Positions 47,613-59,600 of a stretch of DNA of 64,000 nt are shown here, in pieces. Below the pieces are notes generated by a model, which searched no databases, was not told the DNA's origin, and was given only the letters and a program-made list of their open reading frames with translations. Each line of letters starts with the position of its first letter. Position 1 is the stretch's first letter. Source of the stretch: Owenia fusiformis (lineage: Eukaryota; Annelida; Polychaeta; Sabellida; Oweniidae); NCBI GenBank assembly GCA_903813345.2, contig CAIIXF020000012.1:18981520-19045519 (forward strand), given 5' to 3'. Position numbers and translations under genes: made by a program.

Positions 47613-50600
47613 ATGCAACTGACAGAGGTGAACAAGGCGCACGAGGAATACTTGGTAAGATATGAAGAACTAGTGTACATTTATAAGTCACATACATGTA
47701 TTTTGCATTTGTAAGTAGGGTTAATAAACTTGCATTGATTGTTTTGAATCTTTTTTATGTCACCACCAAGGCAACATATTGTAATGGTCTCCAACTGTTT
47801 TTGTGGACGATTGTCAGGGTGTGTAACAAATAATTGTAACAAAATCTTACAACTTCCAATAGTTTAAAAAGCGCTGTTAAGGCTGACTTCAATTTTTTCC
47901 AAAATCATCTACTAGTTTTTGGAAGTTCAAATCTGATTTTAAATATACGCTTTGAGCCTCAATAACCTTCTTAAGGACAAAAAGGTTTCAACTTGCTTCA
48001 CATTGACTAATTTCTTTTTTTCTAAAACTTCTCAGAAGTTCAAATTGGACTTTAGTTTTCAGTGTTTTGGGAGGTTACCTTTGGTTGTCTTTCAGTGACC
48101 TTCGAAAGGTGGTGACGTTTTGTCATATTAATGCCTTGTTTATTATTATTATTTATAGCTGGCTCTCATCACTGAATTTATCATTTGATTTTAGTTATTT
48201 TCCTCTAGTCTAATGGCTTTAAAACAATTGGTCTTTATATCTTTTCTTATATTTATTCAACCACTTTTGGGTCTCAATTAGTAATTTATTAGTTAAACTA
48301 ACTGCAAATGAGCAAGAAACCTCAATGGATCTCTAGTTTTCTGGAGCGTATTGTAAAACGTTGACAAAGAATTTCACAACTGGTTCATCGTTTGAAAAAA
48401 AACCATTTATTTTTATTCCTTTTATTTTCAGAAACATCAACCCGAGCCACAAAATGAGCCAGAACAACCAATCAAAGAAGAGCCAGAAATCAAAGATGAA
48501 CCACAAAAAACATCAGCTCCTGTTGAACCCCCACCCATAAATACATCTAAACCTGTAGTGAGGCATACAACTTTGATAGACCCGCCTCCTTTACGAACAA
48601 ACCCAGAGCAGTTCATAGAGAATGGCTCTCATAAACCAGAAATCAAAAATGAAACGGGTAGTATTAATGTTAAGCCAAAACAAGGCAGTGCTGAAGCTGG
48701 GCCAGGTGGTGGGCATGAAGGAGGAATTCTTCAGCAGGCAATGTCAGAATTGTTTTCACCCAATGACTTCAATGTAGATGCTCCAGTGGCTGCTGCCCCG
48801 GGGCCAAATCTGGTCCCTAACACACTGGTTCAACAGAATCAAGGAATTAAACGTGTGCAATCAGCCCCAAATTTTCAACAACAATATACTAATAGCCTGT
48901 TGAATTCTGGAATGAGAGGGCAACTTAATCAGCCAATTAGAGGACAGTTCAATCAACCAGTCAGAGGCCAGCATAATCAGCTAATTACAGGCCAGCTTAA
49001 TCAGCAAATCAGAGGCCAGCTTAATCAGCCAATCAGAGGCCAGCTTAATCAGCCAATCAGAGGCCAGCTTAAGCAGCCACAGATATTAACTGTTGTGCCT
49101 GGTCCTGATGGGAAAGGCCGAGTAATAAAACGTGAAAACTATAATCCTGCTATGGGTAGGCCGGCTAATAGCTCAATAACTCAGGGAGGTATTAGACTCC
49201 TAGGGCCCCAGGGACAGCACCTCAACAAAGTCATTGTAAATCATAGTCCAACAAACTCCAGATCAAATTCTCCTGTGCCGCAGGTTTATTCTATGAACAA
49301 TAACTCCAATATAAGACTTGCACATGCCACCAGCCATGGGTCTGGTGTGAAAGTATTACAAATGAACCCTCAATCAGCATTGGGAGTAAACAATGGAGTG
49401 AAGACACAGCTTACAAATAAAGACGTCTCTAGGATATGGGCAAATGAAGAAGTTTCAATCAAGGAAATAGCGGTAAGTTTGGAATTTGGAATTTGAGACC
49501 TCATAATGTTATGGTCATGTTTTGAAGTAGGGGTGGGACGGAACAGAAAAATTTAGGAACGGGACGGAACGGTATTTAGACCTTCGGAACGGAACATTTT
49601 CGGAACGGAACAGAATTTACTCATAATACAGTAGAACATTGCATGTTGTTTATAGTTATCATGTCAAAACAAACACTTTATATATTTCAAACTTTAAAAA
49701 CCAGTGTACATGGCTTGGAAAATGTAGATTATATGTTTTGCATGCAGTTTTATTGTTCTGCCTTACCTCATCCAGTCTTGGGAAACCAAAGTGCTCCCAC
49801 ACTGAGCTCTTGAGGTTTTTTGGAGCATTTTCTATCGTAAAAGTTTCACTCAGTGCTGCCATTATAGGGAGCCTACGAAGTCAAACTTGAAATGAAACGA
49901 ATTAAATATTTTGAAACAAAGGTAAAAGATCGCGATGATTGAAATATTATTCATATACACTACACAATTGATATGATAATATAGTTATTCTTCATCGAAC
50001 GGGATTTATCAGATCGTCCACTACCGCTATATTTAATCAATAAATATTGATTGTTTTCATTTGCTAAAGTTATAGTTCTAGGGCATACTGACTCTTCAAA
50101 TTTGGAGGAGAATCGATTGTAAGTTTTAAAATTATTTTTGATTTTAGACAAAATCGGCTTATTTACTATCTAATTGGTGGAAAAATACTGAGTTTGAGGT
50201 GTCTTGTCCCGTTCCGAAAGTGCTTCCTCGTGTTCCGATACCGAACCCAAATACCGCGGAACGGAACAATTTCGGGTAACCGTCCCACCCCTATTTTGAA
50301 GTGAAAGATATTGGGGAGATATTGAAATCTAAAATCTTAAAATTATATAGAAACCCCAGAAAATTGGGCAGTTACTACTTTTTGCAAGGCCTGACTTCGT
50401 CGCTAACATGCTAAATATAAGAGTTAGCTGACGTTTGGGAGTCTGACTTACCTTCTAAAGGTTAGAACCCGAATCTTAGATGAAACCATATCACCTTTGT
50501 TGCGTCGATGATGATGCATAAACATAGCATTTGATAGAAATTAGTGTAAATGCTTTTCCGACTTTTTCATTTTTCATCAATGTTGACTTTCGGGAAGGCG

Positions 50601-53600
50601 TTGTAGTTATCACGAAATAACGCATTGACCCTTCAAGCAATGTTCTACATCCGCCAAGCTAAGTGAAGTAGCCAATATAAAATTACCAATTTCGAGTGAA
50701 GTACGCAACGAACGAAACTGCGTGATCTACAGTCCCACTATTTGTCTGAACGAAATGCTACGTAGAAATATGAGCCGTCTGCTGTATTAGTCGATTAATA
50801 GAGTAAGACCTGTTGGTGATGCTTTATAATTTAGACCAAAACATTGAAGAACATACGAACCTGTAAATCGTGAAAACAACGAACAAATATTCGGTTTTCA
50901 TATATGTTCGGTAATTTTTCGTATTGAAACTTCCGGAACTTACAAGGAAATCATTCATTTTCTCGGTCCATGATTTACCTCTTGGATGTTGTGGCAAATG
51001 CTCCATGGTTGACGGAACAAAGGTGATATGGTTTCATTAAGATTCAGGTTCTAACCTTTAGAAGGTAAGTCCGACTCCCAAACGTCAGCTAACTCTTATA
51101 TTTAGCATGTTAGCGACGAAGTCAGGCCTTGCAAAAAGTAGTAATTCATGTTTGAAAGAAATGCCCTGTAGGTATTGTGTATTGAAAAAATGTGAGTAAA
51201 AATGAGTTGGTTCACAAATCAGTTATTGACCATCAGTTCATGGTTGATATAAGCATGGGCTTTCAATTCTAGTTGAAAGCCCATGATATAAGGAAAGTAG
51301 TATAATCATTGTGGCATTTGTTGAAATAATACAAGCTTTAGATAGAGGTCATGAAATTAGACAGGAATAGTATAAACAGGCGTGTATTCAATTATTCAAT
51401 ACTCTAAATTATGTTGGAATGCTCTTTATATTATTCGACCTCCAGGCAGCTTTATCAGATGTAGTAGAGATACAAAATTAGATTTAATCAAAGGAATATC
51501 AGTAAGCTTCTTAAATGCTGATTATATAATGTGGATTAGTGGAGTATAAAATGAATTAATATTGTGTTTAATGATTTCCCACCTAGAATGGGCCAAGTGC
51601 TATAGAGGAAGAAGTTGCTGATGAGGAAGAAGAACTGGGACATGCTGAGACATACAATGACTACATGCCCACCAAGTGTGAGTTGAGCATTATTAATTAA
51701 TAAAATGAGTCGGTATCCTCACAAGAATAGTCTTTAAGTGTAAAGAACTGTTATAATTGTCATTTTTGTGTAATAATTTAGGATTTTTGAAATTTTATTG
51801 GAATGCATCAAATAAGAGGCAATTCAGAAGATTGGAATGTAATTGACATTTTTTCAAGAAATTTTAATATGGGAAGAGGTCTCTCAGGTCTGATCTCTTC
51901 ATCACTAAGCAATTAGACACAACTCGTGTCATATCAAACAAATAAAGTCTAAGACTACGGGGGTTCCATTTGCAGTTTCCTATGGTTGTTACAACCAAGA
52001 TTGCCTATAGTGTTGACTAGAGCAATTTTGTGATAAACGTGAAACACTCCATTGACTTGTGTTGAATAAACCATCTCTACATTGAAAGCCACTTTATAGT
52101 TTATCATGTCACCACCACAATTTCGACAAGTGGTGACATTTTGTTAAGTCTCCAATTTTTTTTTAATTGTGTTTGGCGTTTGATGTCTGGCGGTTGGAGT
52201 TTGGTGACTTTAACAATTTGCAACAACTTGACATTTCATCATGTTAATGCCTTGTATGGGTTTTACTGTAGCTACAACATGGTTGCTCCAACTATATTTC
52301 AGTGAAACTAGGCAGAAAGCACCCTGATCCTGTAGTGGAGACTAGTTCTCTTGCCAGTGTTGAGCCAGTTGATATCAACTACCAGATTCACATACCAGAA
52401 GAGACTATAGACAATGGAAAACTCTCTGCTCTGCAATTGGAGTCAATTGTATATGCTTCTCAAAGGCACTGTCATTTCCTACCCAATGGGGAAAGATGTG
52501 GGTTCCTAATAGGTATGAACTGTTGTTTAATACTCAAGATTTAACAGTACACAGTTTTAACTTTTGATGCGAGTAGTGATATTGTACTGTACTTAAGAAA
52601 ATGCAAAGATTGAAACTGTAGTAAAGTAGTAGCAGTAGTAGTAAATACATTATAGTCACTTCAATTTGTTTTTGCCCAGGATAGCCAGAATTGAAATAAA
52701 AGCATGGTGTTGCAACCCCATGAGATTATGAAACTAAGCTTGCATCCACTTGAAAACCCATTTGCACCAACTTGAAAGTGAGAACTTAAGCGAGGTCGCA
52801 GTTGTGAGATTTTGCACCCATTTGTGTCGAAAATCAGGACTAGTGATTATTATGGTTAACCAGTTATGATAGAAATCATCATTGGTTACCAATTGTGGCA
52901 GAAATCATTGTCATAGTTACCCACTTATGACAGAAATGATCACTTTGTCTACTTCAGGTGATGGTGCAGGTGTGGGTAAGGGGCGTACAATAGCTGGCAT
53001 CATCTTTGAGAACTATCTACAGGGACGCAGACGCTCATTATGGTAGGCAACTGTCAGCAATATACGTATAATGGTGATTGTTTAAAACGGGAAATAGAGT
53101 GGAAAAGAATGGAATCCGCAAGGAGTAAAGCAAGCAAACACAAGGGAATGTAATAAATATCATAATTCCAGATGCATTTCTTTTTAAAAGATATATAGGG
53201 AGAAGGAGTTGTTTTGCTTATTTTTTCATTCCTAAATCTTGATTTGAAAGAGTGTCTTAGAAGTATATTCAGTATTTTATGTACATTTCATTTGTATTGA
53301 TGAATTGACACTGTTTTCTAGGCTAAGTGTGTCGAATGATCTAAAGATAGATGCAGAGAGAGATTTAAAGGACATCGGTGCTGGAAAAATAGATGTTTAT
53401 TCGCTCAATAAGGTAACTTCACTTTTACAGTATTTGCAATCTAAAGTTTTGCATTAAACTATAAACTTTGGAAAGATCTGTTATATGTTTGCATTTCTTG
53501 GCTTGCATAACAATAATTTACTGGATATCAATTTTAATAGAAATAGTTACATTAAACACTAGGGGTCATTGCAGCTCTGTTTTATTGTTCTGTGCTCCCA

Positions 53601-56600
53601 TACTAAGGTGATGCAAGTTTGCATATATTCAATTATGTATTTCACTCCAATTCATATTCATGTATTTCGGTGTATTTCAATTCATATTTCTGTATTTCAG
53701 TTCAAATACATGAAGATCTCTTCGAAGGAAAATAACAGTGTTAAGAAAGGTGTTATATTCTCAACCTACTCATCCCTTATTGGAGAAAGTTCTTCATCAA
53801 GTAGTAAATACAGGACACGATTCAAGCAGCTGGTGCATTGGCTCGGACATGAGTTTGATGGAACTGTATCCTTAGATTATGTAATATTGATTTAAAAGAT
53901 TCATTTATGAGTTTTCCACCAGATTTCCACCAAATGTGATATATAATATTTAGTAGAAGGGTGAAAAAATGCTGTTTTGTGAACAGTGGGGAAATCATGA
54001 AATTGTGATTTGCTATGTTTTCATTAAGGGTTCCACATTGCTGTGAATCATGTAAGAAAAAGTGCACTTAATATTTCAACCTTAACTTGATCAGATTATA
54101 TTTGATGAATGTCATCGTGCCAAGAACCTCTGTCCAACAGGCTCCTCTAAGCCAACAAAGACTGGCTTAACAGTCCTGGAACTTCAGAAGAAACTGCCCA
54201 AGGCTAGGGTGATCTATGCAAGTGCCACAGGTAGAGGAAATTAACTGTGTATCTTACAAATTTGCTCAGTACACTGCATAAGAAGAAGAAAATTTATTTT
54301 CTCTTAAATTTTTATTTGGCATACCTTAAGGACAAACTCCAGAGTGCCAACCCCAAGAAGATAATTTTAAGCAATTCAAATTGTTTAAAATATGGAACTG
54401 TTGTATTGAGATATATTTCAGTACTTATATTAATGCAAAGGATTCTCAAAGAGATTTCACCAGAAGCTCTACTTACATATGTAACTTCTGGAATTATGGG
54501 CCAAAGAAACTCCTTTCCCAGAGTCCAATGCAACTGAATTCCATGATCATTCTTTACACTTCTAGGTGCCTCAGAACCACGAAATATGGCTTATATGACA
54601 CGGCTGGGGCTATGGGGAAAAGACACACCCTTTCCAGAGTTCAATGATTTTATAATGGCTGTAGAACGACGTGGTGTAGGTGCCATGGAATTGGTTGCTA
54701 TGGAGATGAAGCTTCGAGGCTTATATATCGCTAGGCAGCTCAGTTTTCATGGGGTAACATTCCGTATTGAGGAAGTCCCTATTGAGAAAAGCTATGCGAA
54801 GATCTACAACGAGGCTGTGAGCTTGGTAAGTTATCTCTATGTATTTTCACCTATTTTTTAATATATCCCTGCTTCTATTCCTCTTATTAATAGTACACAA
54901 GAAATTCCTGAAATAAATGATAAAATAGGAATAATCATATTTGAATATTTACATGTATATAGCTGTTGGGACAATTCAGTTAGTGAATTATTATTAAATT
55001 TTCTTGTCACCACCAAGGAGTAATCAGAATGGGAGTGTTGCAATTGCTCCAGTTTTCCGCATTTTATTAATAAATGCCTTGTTATACCAATTTCAGTGGG
55101 TAGATGCAAGAGAGAAATTCCAGATGGCTGCAGATCTGATAGATGCTGAACATAGGATGAGGAAAACTATGTGGGGACAGTTCTGGTCCTCGCATCAACG
55201 ATTCTTCAAGTATCTCTGTATATCGGCCAAAGTCAACTACTGCGTGAAACTGGCTAGAGAGGCTGTAAAGAATGGCAAGGTATGTAGGTTTTGTTTGTTG
55301 AACAAAGTATTTGATTTTTTTGAATATATATATTTAGCCTTTATGCTCATTTCCAGAATAAAGAAGGAATCTGGAGGTGAACTGACAGACTTTGTGTCAC
55401 CCTGTATATTAAATTATTTGTTATTTCAGCGTATTGTGATTGGTCTCCAGTCTACAGGGGAGGCAAGAACTCTGCATGAAACAGCTTGATGAATGTGGGG
55501 TGAACTAACAGATTTTGTCTCACCCTGTATAAAATAAATTATTTGTTATTATTTCAGTGTATTGTGTTTGGTCTCCAGTTTACAGGGGAGGGAAGAACTC
55601 TGCATGAAACAGCTTGATGAATGTGGGGGTGAACTAACAGATTTTGTCTCACCCTGTATAAAATAAACTATTTGTTATTTCAGTGTGTTGTGATTGGTCT
55701 CCAGTCTACAGGGGAGGCAAGAACTCTGGAACAGCTAGAAGAATGTGGGGGTGAACTCACAGACTTTGTGTCAACTGCCAAGTAAGCAAATACCTGTTTT
55801 ATCAGATGGCTATTTTATCAATAGTTCATTTTAGATTATAAAACGAAAGACTACCATTTGAGGGTTTCAATTTATCATATAAGCTCGATCTCTTTTACAA
55901 AAACGGAAGTATATGTATTGAAATAATAAAAGTACTTACATGTTCTCTATTTCAGAGGTGTATTCCAGTCATTAATAGAGAAACATTTCCCTGCTCCTGA
56001 CAGGCGTAAAACCCTCAATGATTTATTTGGCACTGGGGGTTATAGCAGCATGCTGCAGGAGGTCTTGGATGAAACTGAACCTGGACGAAAGAGAAAAGCT
56101 CAAGCTAAAGGTACATACCTATTGGAAAAGAAAAGTAATTGAATTTCTTGGAATTTCTTAAGTATTTTTTCTTCTTGTCGTACTTCCACTGTTTTCTTAG
56201 TAGTTTTTAATTTGTGTGCCAAATCCAAAGAAATGGTCTAGACTGCTGTAAGAGTTCACATATTTTCAATTTCCAGAAATGTCTGCAAAGAGGGCTAAAA
56301 TGCGAGGTGCTTCAAGCGATTCAGGAAGTGACTCTTCAGACAGTGATAATCAGAGCTCTTCAGAAAAGGAGGAAACTGAGGAGTCAGAGAAGTCGTCTGC
56401 TTCAGAGAGTGAGGATGATGACTTCAACCCATTTGGAAATGGCTCTGATAGTGATGAAGGTATGCTATACATGTAACATTGATGTGAAATTATTATTTTT
56501 ATAGCACTTCACGCGTGATTAAATAAATATTTGTTAAAATATGAAAAAGGTAGCAAAGCCTGCCCACGTGTATGCACATCTTTGGAGCAATCGAGTAAGA

Positions 56601-59600
56601 TTTGTTTGAATTTGAAATTTTCACAGTACCATGTTATGTTCCAGATCCCTGGCTGAAGAGACAGAAGGTGAAAGTGAAGAAGGAGAAAAAGAAGAAACTG
56701 AAGGAGAAGAAGCCAAAGAAGCAGAAGAAGAAAAGGCACAAGGAGAAGAAAGCCCCAGATACAGATGATGAATATGAAACTGCTATGTTAGCAGCTGCAA
56801 AACCAAGCAGAGATTCATCTTCTACTAACTTGCCAAGCTCAGGTAGGTAGTAAACAAAGACTTGAATCTAAGACAGCATGGAATCAAGTGAATTGAAAGT
56901 GAAATATATGAAATTTCTTTTACCATGAATTGACCAACTTTGGTAAAACTGATAAGGATAAAAACTTAGCTTTCAAAATCCTTTATATTAGATCAACTTT
57001 TGTCAAAATATGGTGAAACTTTTAAAGTTGAGAATTTTGGGCCTTATACTTACGTCAGATTAATCAGTATTGTATGCAGTCATTTGTCCATCGAATTATG
57101 GATTGGCCTTTGTATAATCCTAGGGTTTGTGTTTATTGTAGGTACATCTAGTCAATTTGCTCCTGGCATGGATGCTGTGGACAAAGCAGTTGCCATGAAG
57201 AAACATTTGCTCAATAGAATGGAATCACTTGGAGATAAACTCCCACCAAACACGCTCGATGAATTAATTGACCAATTAGGCGGCACAGAAAATGTGGCTG
57301 AGATGACGGGACGTAAGGGGCGCGTCGTCAGTGATGAGGCTGGCGAAGTGATGTACGAGTCCCGCAGTGAATCTGATGTCCCATTGGAGGTGTTAAACTT
57401 AAAAGAGAAACAGAGGTTCATGGATGGGGAAAAAGTAAAATCATTATTTAACAAATTCTTACAAGCACGTTTATGACCAATATTGATTTAAACTTGATTT
57501 TAGAAATAAAAATACATAGTCTTGCAGTAAATGTTTTTGGTTAATTTAATACAGGACATTTTGTTGTAAATCTGATCAAGATGGGGAACCAAATCAAACA
57601 AAAATATTGAATAATTTATGAAAATAATATTTGATCATTGTTGCATTTATATCCATTATAGGGTTCTAAAGAGTTGTAGCCTGATATTTGTTTGCAACTT
57701 GTTTTTGCAGAATATTGCAATAATTTCTGAGGCTGCAAGTTCTGGCATATCTCTGCAGTCTGATCGTCGCGCTCAGAACCAGCGAAGACGTGTACATATC
57801 ACCCTGGAGCTGCCCTGGAGTGCAGATCGTGCAATACAACAGTTTGGTAAGTGCTCGAGATAGTATTCCATGAGGTTATAGGTCTAAACAAGTTTAAGAT
57901 AAATTGTCTATCTAGAATGCTGGATGTATTCCAGGTCCCTCTCTTCCATTTTAGAATGCTATATTCAACTATCATTTATTTCAGGTCGAACTCACAGGTC
58001 TAACCAAGTGAATGCCCCTGAATATGTTTTTCTGATCTCAGACTTAGCAGGAGAAAGACGATTTGCTTCAACTGTCGCCAAGCGACTGGAAAGTTTAGTG
58101 AGTACAGTTTTGAAATGTTGCAAACTTAGGCAGTGCAGCTGGTTAGTGATTAATGAGATTCCATTTAAAGCATAACTTTACTATTTTGGGGCAATTTAGA
58201 CAACTTACCAAACAAGATCCTAAATACAGTGACATTTAATTCACTGTGAATTTTTCTTTAAATCATGCTTGATGAATTATATGACCTATTTGTTCTGTGA
58301 TTTTTTGTTTGGGTGGCACATTGTTATAGTCTCCAACTTTTTTGGGATGGCATTTGGCAGTAGTTGTTTGGTATTCAGTGTCTGTTACAAATGTCAGGTG
58401 GTGACATTTTGCATGTTAATGCCTTGCTCTAATGAATTACAAACATTAAATCTACAAGTAATGTCTCATTTTATAAGCAACTTGACAGCTTCCAGAAATT
58501 GAATATGGCAACTGGTTGCAGCAGTGCCTATTGACAATTTTAAAAAGCAGTAAATTACTTTCCAGAAGAACAAATCGATCAAAGAAAATTAATATGAAAA
58601 TCTATTGATGGTGTAAGTTACACATCATGAATTCAGAATGTTTTGTTTTAACTTATGAACTTTTTATTTTAACTATTCTTGTTTGTCTCATTAGGGTGCC
58701 TTAACACATGGAGATCGCAGAGCCACTGAATCTCGTGACTTGAGCCAATTCAACATTGACAATAAGGTATGTTAAACAGTGGAAATTTGTTAGATTTAGT
58801 ATTTTTCATTGATGAATCTTCTGGATGGATAGTTGTACTCGTGTAGAAACTCACAGTGACCTTTGCTTTTTTAGCTTTGCAGCACTATGAGTTCTTTACA
58901 TTCTACACTCGGGGGAAATGTAACTTGTCATTCGTTATTATTTGTGACTGAAATTAACAACAAAATTTCCTTGCTTATCACCTAATTTCCTGATCTTGAG
59001 AGAATATGTTTTGGGAAACAATTAAAGGTCAGTAAGGCAAACTTCAAGGTGGTGTCAAATTACTACAGAAGTTGATTTTGAACTTTGAAGTGCAAAGACC
59101 AAAAAGTCGAGTGACATTCTACATTTTCTTCAAGCTTAGCGTAATTCATATTAATTTTGTCATATAAAATTATTTGTTTCAATGTTACCAAAATTGTCCT
59201 AGCTAATGTTTTAAAAATATAACATTCAATTTATTCAAAATGTTCATTCAAATTTTAGAAAAAAAATATCTAATATGATTTAATCGTTTGTGTGTTATAA
59301 TGTTTATAGTATGGCAAGTCAGCACTTGAGGTTGTGATGAAGTCAGTGTTGGATATAGAAGCCCCACTGGTGGCCCCTCCTGCTGCATACAGTGGAAAAT
59401 TTATGAAAGGTAAGTAAACACTAGGGGTCACACGGTTAACCGTGGCTTGCAGTTACCGTGGTTCATACCTCCACGACGGTTAGCTCGCACACAATCTTGA
59501 AAACCGTGGTTCTTGAAGAACCGTGACATTTTCAGTTTCACTTCAGAAAAATAAAAATGTAAACTCGGAATTAAACTCCATTTCAAGCTTTCGTGTAATA

